Positions 1 through 8,211 of a stretch of 64,000 nt of DNA are shown here, piece by piece. Under the pieces are notes generated by a model. That model was not told the DNA's origin, did no database searches, and saw only the letters and a program-made list of their open reading frames with translations. The translations under genes and the position numbers were made by a program. The stretch's first letter is position 1. Each line of letters starts with the position of its first letter. This DNA is from Bacteroidales bacterium (lineage in GTDB: Bacteria; Bacteroidota; Bacteroidia; Bacteroidales; UBA932). The stretch is from the NCBI GenBank assembly GCA_017465225.1, contig JAFTWQ010000008.1, positions 62,001 to 126,000 of the forward strand, written 5' to 3'.

Positions 1-500
1 CCTTCCTGTACTCCGATCTTAACTGAATACTCTTCGCTGTAGATAGGGAGGTAGAGCATGCATTCCTTCATGGATCCGTCCATGTCCTTGATCAGCACCA
101 GATTCTCATCTTCCTTGCCTGAGCCATTGGCCTTGGAGGCCGCGTAGAGCCATTCTCCGTCCTTCTTTATGTAAAGGTCATAGCCTCTTAAGGACACACC
201 CATGGTGTTGACGCCCTTGTTCATGTATCCGTATTCGGTAAGGACGGTGATTACGGATGAATTGGTCTTGAAAAGCACTGCCAGTCCGGCCGAACTGCGG
301 ACCTGGCTGTTCTCTCCTTTGGTGAAGCCCTTGTACTTTACGGTGTCAACCCTGTGGTATGGGTTCGGAGTGTCGATGATCTTTCCGATAAGGTTGAGGT
401 CCGAAGCCTCGGTGAATGTGTATGACACATTTTTCGGCGTCTGTGCGCTTGATGCGACTGCGATGATTATCGCTGCAATGATCGCTGTAAATCTTTTCAT
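1..500 (-). CDS. SGNH/GDSL-type hydrolase, N-terminal part (3' end beyond window)
   Basis: Reading the minus strand from the ATG at 498-500 gives an open frame to the window edge (about 166 residues). It begins with a signal peptide (MKRFTAIIAAIIIAVASSAQ) and then a beta-rich domain containing RGYDLYIKKDGEW, which matches the GxDLY motif that defines the N-terminal domain found before SGNH hydrolases in Bacteroidota. The catalytic GDSL block would lie beyond position 1 and cannot be seen. By family knowledge the protein is a secreted or periplasmic esterase acting on carbohydrate or ester substrates. A near-consensus -7 box (TAAATTCG on the minus strand, about 524-531) lies just upstream. Function beyond 'SGNH-hydrolase N-domain' is inference. 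Confidence 0.75.
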   Translation of the reverse strand, partial: MKRFTAIIAAIIIAVASSAQTPKNVSYTFTEASDLNLIGKIIDTPNPYHRVDTVKYKGFTKGENSQVRSSAGLAVLFKTNSSVITVLTEYGYMNKGVNTMGVSLRGYDLYIKKDGEWLYAASKANGSGKEDENLVLIKDMDGSMKECMLYLPIYSEEYSVKIGVQE

Positions 501-533
501 TTTCGATGCTCTCTCTAAAAACACAATGCGAAT

Positions 534-565
534 TTAGTAAAATTTGCCTTTCTTTTCTAACTTTG
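534..565 (+). promoter_or_regulatory. Bacteroidota-type promoter for the MFS/malQ operon
   Basis: TTAG at 534-537 and TAACTTTG at 558-565 are separated by 20 nt, close to the Bacteroidota consensus TTTG-(19-21)-TAnnTTTG. The -7 box is perfect and the -33 box has one mismatch. It lies about 50 nt upstream of the ATG at 617 and no second promoter is evident before malQ. Confidence 0.55.
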
Positions 566-616
566 TCCGGATTAGGCCCGAAAAAACAGGGCGTATTAGG
601 AACTTAAACATCGGGA

Positions 617-1984
617 ATGAGTCTTTACTCTTATTTCAGAATAAGCAAGCCGTCGGCTGGAAAAGTGCCGGAAGGAGATGTGGACGGCGTTTACAAGTCT
701 TTGAGAAACAGGACTTTCTGGGGTGTGACCATAGCATACAGCCTCTATTATGTGTGCCGTATGAGCATAAATGTGGTGAAGCAGCCCCTTATCGATGACG
801 GCATACTTTCGGCCGGAGAACTGGGTCTTGTGGGATCGGCCCTTCTTTTCGTATATGCTATAGGAAAATTCATGAACGGCTTCATCGCCGACTACTGCAA
901 CGTCCGCCGTTTCATGGCGACGGGACTTTTCATCTCGGCGGTGATCAACCTCCTTATGGGCGCTCTCGGATTTGTCAAAGGCATGCTTCCGACAGCCGTC
1001 ATTTTCATATGCTTCGCCGTGCTCTGGGGCATAAACGGATGGATGCAGTCGATGGGATCGGCTCCCGGGGTCATAAGCCTCTCGCGCTGGTTCCCCCAGG
1101 CCAAGCGCGGCTCCTATTACAGTCTCTTCAGTTCAAGCCCGTATATAGGCGAGTTCATATCGTATAACATACTTGCTGTCGTGGTGGGCTGGCTGGGTTG
1201 GCAGTCCGGTTTCATAATGGCCGCCCTTGCTGGTCTCATAGGTGCCGCGATCATTCTGCTTTTTGTCTCGGATACGCCTGAAAGCAAGGGACTTCCGTCG
1301 ATCCAGCAGATATCAGGTGAGGCTCTTACAAAAGAAGACAGGATGCCTACCCGCGAGCTTCAGAAAATGGTGCTGAAACATCCGGGAATATGGGTCATCG
1401 CACTCTCGAGCGCATTCATCTACATCACCAAATACGCCATAGCCGGATGGGGCGTGCTTTTCCTCCAGAAAGCCCGTGGGTTCGAGCTGGCGCAGGCCTC
1501 TCAGGTAATAGCCTTTTCGGCTGTCTTCGGTATACTCGGAACTGTCCTGGCGGGATGGCTTTCGGACAAGGTGTTCAAGGGTGACAGGATCAAGCCTGCC
1601 GTTCTATCCGGAATTATCAGCACTTCGTCGCTGATTCTCTTTCTGTTCGTCGGCGGAGGCTTTGTCCTTAATATCTTTTATGTATCTTTGTTCAGCCTGG
1701 CGGTCGGTGTGCTTTACTGCATAGTGGCAGGCCTGATGGCGGTGGACATCGTGCCCAGGAAAGCGACTGGAGCGGCTCTTGGAGTGGTCGGAATATCAAG
1801 CTATGTTGCGGCCGGTCTTCAGGACATCACCAGCGGATACCTTATCCAGGGATTTACCAAGGTCGTGGATGGAGTCGACGTGTACAATTTCACCCCGGTA
1901 TCGTGGTTCTGGCTTGTGGCATCCATCGTATCATTCATTCTTCCTGTGCTTAACTGGAAGAAGATGAAATCTGAGAATAACTAA
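617..1984 (+). CDS. MFS transporter, organophosphate:phosphate antiporter (UhpT/GlpT/UhpC-like) family
   Basis: This 455-residue membrane protein has twelve predicted hydrophobic segments. Its first helices resemble hexose-phosphate and glycerol-3-phosphate antiporters: residues about 35-60 read TFWGVTIAYSLYYVCRMS, the YxxYYxxR signature of the OPA family, and SLSRWFPQAKRGSYYS is the typical loop before helix 5. By family it exchanges a phosphorylated sugar or glycerol-3-phosphate for phosphate across the inner membrane, or senses it as UhpC does. It is followed after 16 nt by malQ, so the two are probably one transcript. The substrate cannot be decided from sequence. The ATG at 617 is chosen because the hydrophobic core begins about 35 residues later, as in relatives. 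Confidence 0.8.
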   Translation: MSLYSYFRISKPSAGKVPEGDVDGVYKSLRNRTFWGVTIAYSLYYVCRMSINVVKQPLIDDGILSAGELGLVGSALLFVYAIGKFMNGFIADYCNVRRFMATGLFISAVINLLMGALGFVKGMLPTAVIFICFAVLWGINGWMQSMGSAPGVISLSRWFPQAKRGSYYSLFSSSPYIGEFISYNILAVVVGWLGWQSGFIMAALAGLIGAAIILLFVSDTPESKGLPSIQQISGEALTKEDRMPTRELQKMVLKHPGIWVIALSSAFIYITKYAIAGWGVLFLQKARGFELAQASQVIAFSAVFGILGTVLAGWLSDKVFKGDRIKPAVLSGIISTSSLILFLFVGGGFVLNIFYVSLFSLAVGVLYCIVAGLMAVDIVPRKATGAALGVVGISSYVAAGLQDITSGYLIQGFTKVVDGVDVYNFTPVSWFWLVASIVSFILPVLNWKKMKSENN

Positions 1985-2000
1985 TAACTATTATAGATTT

Positions 2001-4403
2001 ATGACATTACATATCAGCATTGAATACAGGACAAGCTGGGGCGAGGAAATCGTCCTTTGTCTTGGTGGCAGGCGCTATCCGCTCGCGTATGTGGCTGATG
2101 GCCTGTGGAAGGGGGAGATCGCTCGATTCAACCCCGCAAAGGCCACTGAATACAGCTATGAGGTAGTCCGCGACGGCGCTGTTGTCCGTACTGAATGGAA
2201 GAAGCATCATCTTGTGCTTCCTGAAGGTGTGGAGCCGAAGGCACTCACTGTGATGGACAGGTGGATCGACCGTCCTGCAGATTCTCCATTCTATTCTTCG
2301 GCATTCACAGACGCGATCTTCGGCCGTAAGGCAGAGAAGGCGAAGAAGGCTCCTAAGGGCGCGAATGTGCTCCTTCAGGTTGCCGCTCCGGCTCTCCGCC
2401 CGAATGAGGTCCTCGCTCTCGCAGGAAGCGGTAAGACGTTGAAGGAGTGGACCAAGGTCGTTCCTTTCGATGGAACGGATTTCCCTGTATGGACCCTCGC
2501 TCTCAATGTCACCGAGCCATTCGCATACAAGATCCTAGTTGCTGACAAGGACACTTTGGCTCCTGTTGCATGGGAGGACGGAGAAAACAGATGGTTCACA
2601 GAACTTCCGCAGAAGGATGAATTCGTAGTCGAGGCAGACCTTCAGGTACGTTTCGGCGGCCGCAACTGGAGGGGTGCCGGTACAGCGATTCCGGTGTTCG
2701 CTCTCCGCAGCGCCGATGATTTCGGAGTAGGTGAGTTCTATGACCTCAAGAAGATGGTTGACTGGGCTGCATCTACAGGCCAGAGCGTCCTTCAGCTCCT
2801 TCCGATCAACGATACCACAATGCTCCATACATGGGAGGATTCGTATCCTTACAATCCGAACTCGACCTTTGCGCTTCACCCGCAGTTCCTGCATCTTCCT
2901 GCAGCCGGTGTGAAGGTGGACGAGGCTTACAAGGCCCTTCAGGCGGAGCTCAACGCTCTCGACCAGATCGACTATGAGCGTGTAAACAATGCGAAGCTCG
3001 AGCTTCTCCGCAAGGCTTTCGATAAGACATTCAAGAAACTTTCAGCGACAAAAGGCTATCAGGCTTTTGTCGAAAAGAATGCCGGATGGCTGCTTCCATA
3101 TGCGGCTTTCTGCGTGCTTCGCGACCAGAACGGAACACCAGATTTCACACAGTGGAAGGGATATGCTAAATACAGCAAGAAGAAGGTAGCAGCATTCTGC
3201 GAGGAGAACAGGACCGACATCGACTTCTGGTGCTTCGTCCAGTATCATCTTGACCTCCAGCTTTCTGAGGTGTGCGCATATGCACATTCGAAGGGGGTTG
3301 TGTTCAAGGGCGACCTTCCTATCGGAATCAGCCGTACAAGCGTGGATGCATGGCTCTATCCGGAGCTCTTCCACATGGATTCACAGGCAGGAGCACCGCC
3401 TGATGCATTCTCTGCTGACGGCCAGAACTGGGGCTTCCCTACATACAACTGGGAGAAGATGGCAGAGGACGACTATGCATGGTGGAAGGCTCGTCTTGCG
3501 AAGATGTCGGAGTACTTCGATGCATTCCGTATCGACCATATCCTCGGATTCTTCCGCATCTGGGAGATTCCTCTCTGGACAAAGAGCGGCCTGAACGGTT
3601 ATTTCAACCCGGCACTCCCTTACCCTGCGCATGAGCTTCAGAATCAGGGATTTGATGTGAACGAGTTCGACCTCTTCCTTCAGGATCCTCGTCAGGAGGG
3701 ACATTACCATCCTAAGATCGGAGCGAAGCAGACACAGGCATATTATGTGCTCGACGCATACCGCCGTGCAGCTTTCGACCGACTCTACGATGACTTCTTC
3801 TATCGCCGCAACAATGAGTTCTGGAAGGACAAGGCAATGCTGAAGCTTCCTGCCCTTCTCGATTCGACAGGCATGCTCGCATGTGGCGAGGACCTCGGTA
3901 TGATTCCGGCAACAGTGCCACAGGTGATGGATGACCTCAGGATCCTTTCTCTTGAGATCCAGCGTATGCCTAAGTCTGTCGAGGAGACATTCGCTCATCC
4001 TGCTAACTATCCATATCTGTCAGTATGTACGACTTCTACCCATGACATGAATCCTATCCGTGCATGGTGGGAGGAGGACCGCGAGGTCACCAACCAGTTC
4101 TGGCAGATGATTCTTGGCAACCAGGGCGAGGCTCCATATTACTGCGAGCCATGGATCTGCCGTCAGATCCTCGAGCAGCATGTGTGGTCTCCTGCGATGC
4201 TGACCATCCTTCCGCTTCAGGACTGGCTCTCGATGGATCCGCAGCTCCGTCGTGAGGATCCGAACACAGAGCGTATCAATGTGCCTGCAAACTCACGCCA
4301 CTACTGGCGTTACCGCATGCATCTGACTCTCGAGCAGCTTGCATCAGCAGACGAGTTCAATCAGACTCTTACCGATATGATCGCTGCCAGCGGCAGAAAG
4401 TAA
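2001..4403 (+). CDS. malQ: 4-alpha-glucanotransferase (amylomaltase, GH77) with N-terminal starch-binding domains
   Basis: The enzyme transfers alpha-1,4-glucan segments between maltodextrins and releases glucose, acting in the cytoplasm. Residues about 1-220 hold two beta-sandwich modules of the CBM20 type, as in the DPE2-like GH77 enzymes of Bacteroidota, and the GH77 barrel follows. Visible catalytic motifs are FRIDH with the nucleophile D512, CGEDLG with the acid/base E630, and STHDM with the stabiliser D682. At 800 residues it is near the usual size for this two-CBM form. It sits behind an MFS gene and ends opposite the LytTR regulator, with a long palindrome between them. It would process maltodextrins imported by the starch locus downstream. 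Confidence 0.93.
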   Translation: MTLHISIEYRTSWGEEIVLCLGGRRYPLAYVADGLWKGEIARFNPAKATEYSYEVVRDGAVVRTEWKKHHLVLPEGVEPKALTVMDRWIDRPADSPFYSSAFTDAIFGRKAEKAKKAPKGANVLLQVAAPALRPNEVLALAGSGKTLKEWTKVVPFDGTDFPVWTLALNVTEPFAYKILVADKDTLAPVAWEDGENRWFTELPQKDEFVVEADLQVRFGGRNWRGAGTAIPVFALRSADDFGVGEFYDLKKMVDWAASTGQSVLQLLPINDTTMLHTWEDSYPYNPNSTFALHPQFLHLPAAGVKVDEAYKALQAELNALDQIDYERVNNAKLELLRKAFDKTFKKLSATKGYQAFVEKNAGWLLPYAAFCVLRDQNGTPDFTQWKGYAKYSKKKVAAFCEENRTDIDFWCFVQYHLDLQLSEVCAYAHSKGVVFKGDLPIGISRTSVDAWLYPELFHMDSQAGAPPDAFSADGQNWGFPTYNWEKMAEDDYAWWKARLAKMSEYFDAFRIDHILGFFRIWEIPLWTKSGLNGYFNPALPYPAHELQNQGFDVNEFDLFLQDPRQEGHYHPKIGAKQTQAYYVLDAYRRAAFDRLYDDFFYRRNNEFWKDKAMLKLPALLDSTGMLACGEDLGMIPATVPQVMDDLRILSLEIQRMPKSVEETFAHPANYPYLSVCTTSTHDMNPIRAWWEEDREVTNQFWQMILGNQGEAPYYCEPWICRQILEQHVWSPAMLTILPLQDWLSMDPQLRREDPNTERINVPANSRHYWRYRMHLTLEQLASADEFNQTLTDMIAASGRK

Positions 4404-4412
4404 TCATATAAC

Positions 4413-4516
4413 ATAAAATTCGACCGACTGAATATGTAGGTGACATGCCACCCCCGGCTAGGGGGTGCCCTCGCAGAGGGCGGGGGTCACCGGAATATCA
4501 GTCGGTCGAATTTTAT
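4413..4516. repeat. Long palindrome between convergent genes, probable bidirectional terminator / REP-like element
   Basis: A perfect 19-bp inverted repeat (4413-4431 with 4498-4516, ending in TTTAT on both strands) encloses GC-rich nested hairpins: CACCCCC/GGGGGTG around 4449-4467 and CCCT/AGGG around 4468-4480, bordered by GTGAC and GTCAC. It fills almost all of the 123-bp gap between the malQ stop and the regulator stop. Terminator function for both genes is inferred. The nested inner structure looks like an inserted palindromic element rather than a simple terminator. Confidence 0.7.
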
Positions 4517-4526
4517 AGTGTAAGAT

Positions 4527-5282
4527 TTATTTTTCCAGCCAGGTAAGGAAATCGTCGACACGGGAGCGGCTGACGGTCATCTCGAAGGATGACTCCGGCT
4601 CCGGAACGATGCGCAGACGGCCTCCGGCCTGCTTGATGATACTCGTGATTGCCTTCATCTGCACGATGCAGCTGCGGGAGATGCGGAAGAACTGTTCCGG
4701 ATTGAGCTCCTCGCTGATCACGTCAAGCGATGAGTCGATGACATAGTGCTGGTCGTCGAATGTCACAAGGTAATTGTTCTTGTCCTCTGAATATACATAC
4801 GCGATGTTGGAAGTGAGCAGAGGCACTATCCTGTCGTTGAACCTGACGATGTACCTTTCCTTGTATTCCTTCTTCGGAGCGCCACCCCCGATCGCCTTCA
4901 GCAATGCTTCCGCGTCGATCTGGCCTCCGCTCATGCGGCATCTTGCTACCGCTCTCTTGAGGGACGACGGATCGATAGGCTTGAGCAGGTAGTCCACGCT
5001 GCCGGCCTCGAATGCCTTGAGGGCATAGCTGTCGTATGCTGTGGTCATTATGACCTTCGCCTTGACCTCGACCTGACGGAATATCTCGAAACATACGCCA
5101 TCGGCAAGCTCGACATCCATGAAGATTATGTCCGCATGGTTGCCGGGAGTCTTCAGCCATGAGACTGTGCTCTTGACGGACGTTGTGCAGCCGACAATGG
5201 TCATGTCGGAAAAATTCAATGTCAATATGCGTGTGAGGCTCTTCTGAGCCATGATCTCATCTTCAACAATCAGGACATTCAT
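4527..5282 (-). CDS. LytTR-family response regulator
   Basis: The 251-residue protein has a receiver domain (about 1-125) with the acidic pair E7/D8, phospho-acceptor D56, T80/T81 and K101. After a short linker comes a LytTR DNA-binding domain (about 145-250, from YIVRFNDRIVPL to DDFLTWLEK). LytTR proteins bind pairs of short direct repeats about two helical turns apart. The gene lies 6 nt downstream of the sensor kinase gene, so the two form an operon. The divergent transporter operon carries TTC(G/A)TC repeats at 21-bp spacing in the shared intergenic region, which I infer to be the target. That would make this the local regulator of starch use instead of a SusR-type protein. Confidence 0.92.
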   Translation of the reverse strand: MNVLIVEDEIMAQKSLTRILTLNFSDMTIVGCTTSVKSTVSWLKTPGNHADIIFMDVELADGVCFEIFRQVEVKAKVIMTTAYDSYALKAFEAGSVDYLLKPIDPSSLKRAVARCRMSGGQIDAEALLKAIGGGAPKKEYKERYIVRFNDRIVPLLTSNIAYVYSEDKNNYLVTFDDQHYVIDSSLDVISEELNPEQFFRISRSCIVQMKAITSIIKQAGGRLRIVPEPESSFEMTVSRSRVDDFLTWLEK

Positions 5283-5288
5283 GTCTTT

Positions 5289-6647
5289 CTAGATTAAAGG
5301 TAAGGTTACACGATAAAAATCTTCCGTATTCTCGATACCGATCTGCTTTCCGGTAAGATCGAGATACATCTGCCTTATATATTTCTGTCCCAGTCCTGTC
5401 GACGGGTTCTTGGTCACTTTCGGTACGAGGTTGTTGGTGACGAGGATGGATTCTCCCTCGGCCTTGATGCTGATTGTCAGCGGTGTGTCCTCGACTACTG
5501 CATTGTGCTTGATGGCATTCTCTATCAGAAGCTGAAGAGAGCACGGGAGCACAAACCTTGCCATCATATCTTCCGGCACGTCGGTCTCGACCATGAATCC
5601 GCTTGGGAAACGTTCCTTCAGCAGATCGACGTACAGGTTGACGAAGACAAGTTCGTCCCGGAGAGGGACAACCATCTCTTCCTCGCTCTTGAGCATGTAT
5701 CTGTAGACTCCTGCAAGCTTGTGAGTGTATGTGCTTGCGCGCTCGGTCTTTTCCTCGCAGATAAGGCAGTCGAGGATGTTGAGCGAGTTGAAAAGGAAAT
5801 GAGGATTAACCTGATGCTTCAGCTTGATGTACCTGTACTGGGCCATGTTGGCCTTTTCCCTTTCCTCCTGCATCTCATTGCGGGCTGTGATAGCGTAGTT
5901 TATGACATATACTATGCAGTATAGTGTAATCTGTGCGATAAACGATGCAAAGAAGACAAGGAGGAAATTGTCTTCTTCCATTCCTACCAGGAAAGATTCC
6001 AGAAGGGTGGCCAGCACCATGAAGCTGGAGTAGACGAACATCGTGTTGAACGTGGATGCTGACTTATCCCGTGTCGACACAGACCTGATGAACATGATGT
6101 TGACGCATACGAGGATGATCAGAGAAAAGGAATTGCTCATCACATTCCCTATGACCTCATATAGCATCTCCGTTTCAAAAGCAGAACTTGAGAGGAAAAG
6201 GACGATGAAGAGCCTCATGATGAATATGCCTGCAGCTATCAGCAGAACCCACTTCAGATGTCGGGCGGACTTAAGGTTTTCCGGCTTTTCTCCCTTCTGT
6301 ACGAATATGTTGGCTATGGCTACAATACACCATCCCAGTATCTCGGTGGTTACGGCAGTTGATATGCAGTGGACTGCATATTCGGAATGTATGAATGATT
6401 CCAGAAGCCTTGCTCCGAAAGTGCCGAGCAGGAAACCCAGGATATTCGTGATTATCACGATTGCCGCAGTGAATTCTATCCTCAATCCTTTCTGCATGCA
6501 TATTATGAGGGCCAGGGCCATCGTCAGTATGGTAAGAAGCAGTTCGTCGGCTATTCCTGCAAAACGGCAGCTGAGGGCTGTTACGGCATGAAGCAGGGCG
6601 AAAATATGTATGATCCAGCCTAACTTTATGGATTTCATAGATTTCAA
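5289..6647 (-). CDS. LytS/YehU-type sensor histidine kinase
   Basis: The 452-residue protein has about seven hydrophobic segments in residues 10-250, a coiled-coil-like linker (NEMQEEREKANMAQYRYIKLK) and the His_kinase signature HQVNPHFLFNSLN with the phospho-accepting H283. An HATPase domain follows, with the N-box LIENAIKHNAV and a glycine box near GLGQKYI. There is no recognisable extracellular sensor domain, so a ligand would be sensed within or close to the membrane. It is transcribed with the LytTR regulator 6 nt downstream and diverges from the sugar MFS gene. A start three codons later (6638) is also possible. Confidence 0.9.
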   Translation of the reverse strand: MKSMKSIKLGWIIHIFALLHAVTALSCRFAGIADELLLTILTMALALIICMQKGLRIEFTAAIVIITNILGFLLGTFGARLLESFIHSEYAVHCISTAVTTEILGWCIVAIANIFVQKGEKPENLKSARHLKWVLLIAAGIFIMRLFIVLFLSSSAFETEMLYEVIGNVMSNSFSLIILVCVNIMFIRSVSTRDKSASTFNTMFVYSSFMVLATLLESFLVGMEEDNFLLVFFASFIAQITLYCIVYVINYAITARNEMQEEREKANMAQYRYIKLKHQVNPHFLFNSLNILDCLICEEKTERASTYTHKLAGVYRYMLKSEEEMVVPLRDELVFVNLYVDLLKERFPSGFMVETDVPEDMMARFVLPCSLQLLIENAIKHNAVVEDTPLTISIKAEGESILVTNNLVPKVTKNPSTGLGQKYIRQMYLDLTGKQIGIENTEDFYRVTLPLI

Positions 6648-6731
6648 TTATGTTGGAAAATCGGTCCGAAGATAAGAATTTTGCTCTTATTATCCAATTT
6701 TAGGGTTTTGTTCGTCGTAAAAAACTGACAA

Positions 6732-6786
6732 TTCATCGCTAACTTCCGTCAATTCGTCAGCCATTGTTCGCGTGTCTTATATATAA
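6732..6786. promoter_or_regulatory. Candidate LytTR operator in the divergent promoter region
   Basis: TTCATC at 6732 and TTCGTC at 6753 are exactly 21 bp apart, followed by GTCTTATATATAA at 6774. The 16-mer at 6744-6759 (TTCCGTCAATTCGTCA) matches 14 of 16 positions of 22896-22911 in front of the pullulanase operon. The gap between the kinase and MFS start codons holds nothing else recognisable. Binding by the adjacent LytTR protein is inference. Confidence 0.5.
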
Positions 6787-6843
6787 TGATTATTTTAGCA
6801 AACTTTTATAACACTACGAATTTGTAACCAAAAACGCGATAAA

Positions 6844-8151
6844 ATGCAAAAAGCGAAACTTACATTCTGGCAGATGTGGAATATCAGCTTCGGATTCTTC
6901 GGAGTCCAGATCGCATATTCCCTTCAGAACGCCAATATCAGCCGCATCTTTGCGACTCTCGGAGCGGATCCTCATGATCTCAGCTTCTTCTGGATCCTTC
7001 CTCCTCTCATGGGACTTATCGTCCAGCCTCTCGTAGGAAAATACAGCGACAGGACATGGACCCGTCTTGGCCGCCGCATCCCGTATCTCTTCCTCGGCTC
7101 GATCATCGCCATCGCTGTGATGTGCATGCTCCCGAATGCAGGAAACTTCGGCCTTGCTGTAAGCGGAGCCATGATCTTCGGACTCATCTCGCTCATGCTC
7201 CTCGACACATCGATCAACGTTGCGATGCAGCCGTTCAAGATGCTTGTCGGTGACATGGTGAACGAAGAGCAGAAGGGACAGGCATATTCTATCCAGAGCT
7301 TCCTCTGCAACGCAGGAAGCCTCGTGGGATATCTTTTCCCATTCATCTTCGCATGGTTCGGAATAGCTAATACGGCTCCTGAAGGACAGGTTCCTGACAC
7401 TGTGAAATATGCATTCTACATCGGTGCAGCCATCCTCATCCTCTGCGTCCTCTTCACAACATTCAAGGTGAAGGAGATGCCTCCGAAGGAATATGCCGAA
7501 TTCCACGGCATCGATCCTGACAAGAAGGAAGAGAAGGCTCCGGGCATGCTCACCCTCCTCAAGGATGCTCCAAAGACATTCTGGACCGTGGGTATCGTCC
7601 AGTTCTTCTGCTGGGCCGCATTCCTTTACATGTGGACATACACCAACGGCGCCATCGCCGACACATGCTGGGGCACAACAAACGTGGCTTCAGAGGGCTA
7701 TCAGACAGCCGGCAACTGGGTCGGAGTCCTCTTCGCTGTACAGGCAGTGGGTTCTATGCTCTGGGCTCTCGTGATCCCTAAGTTCAAGGATATCAAGGTC
7801 GCATATGTTGTCAGCCTCCTTATCGGAGCTGTCGGCTTCGCATCGGTATTCTTCCTCCACAACCAGTATGCCCTCATCGTATCGTTCCTCCTCATCGGAG
7901 CCGCATGGGCTGCAATGCTGGCTGTGCCTTTCACACTCCTTACCAATTCGCTTTCGGGCGAGCATATCGGTACATACCTCGGCCTCTTCAATGGTACCAT
8001 CTGCCTTCCGCAGATCGCTGCAGCGGCATGTGGCGGCCTTGTCCTCAAGCTTGTGGGCGGAGCGCAGGTCAGCATGTTCCTGGTGGCAGGCGTCCTCCTC
8101 GTGCTCGGAGCCCTTTCAGTACGTTTTGTGAAAGACGGAAAGAAAGCGTAA
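6844..8151 (+). CDS. MFS sugar transporter (SLC45/maltose-sucrose permease-like)
   Basis: This 435-residue protein has twelve hydrophobic segments. Its N-terminus (FWQMWNISFGFFGVQIAYSLQNANISRIF) and the loop GKYSDRTWTRLGRRIPYLF are characteristic of the SLC45-like disaccharide:proton symporters that Bacteroidota place in maltose and starch loci. It would move maltose or short maltodextrins from periplasm to cytoplasm. It is the first gene of the plus-strand operon that continues with susC1 after 60 nt, and its upstream region carries the candidate LytTR operator. The exact substrate is inferred from context. Confidence 0.88.
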   Translation: MQKAKLTFWQMWNISFGFFGVQIAYSLQNANISRIFATLGADPHDLSFFWILPPLMGLIVQPLVGKYSDRTWTRLGRRIPYLFLGSIIAIAVMCMLPNAGNFGLAVSGAMIFGLISLMLLDTSINVAMQPFKMLVGDMVNEEQKGQAYSIQSFLCNAGSLVGYLFPFIFAWFGIANTAPEGQVPDTVKYAFYIGAAILILCVLFTTFKVKEMPPKEYAEFHGIDPDKKEEKAPGMLTLLKDAPKTFWTVGIVQFFCWAAFLYMWTYTNGAIADTCWGTTNVASEGYQTAGNWVGVLFAVQAVGSMLWALVIPKFKDIKVAYVVSLLIGAVGFASVFFLHNQYALIVSFLLIGAAWAAMLAVPFTLLTNSLSGEHIGTYLGLFNGTICLPQIAAAACGGLVLKLVGGAQVSMFLVAGVLLVLGALSVRFVKDGKKA

Positions 8152-8211
8152 CAGAAAAAATACAATACAAGTATTAACATAAAACAATCTACTAACCAAA
8201 CAAAATTCTTT

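Noticed and set aside
3381..3998. Long minus-strand frame inside malQ
   Set aside because: It is antisense to a strongly coding GH77 barrel and has no recognisable domain. It results from codon bias.
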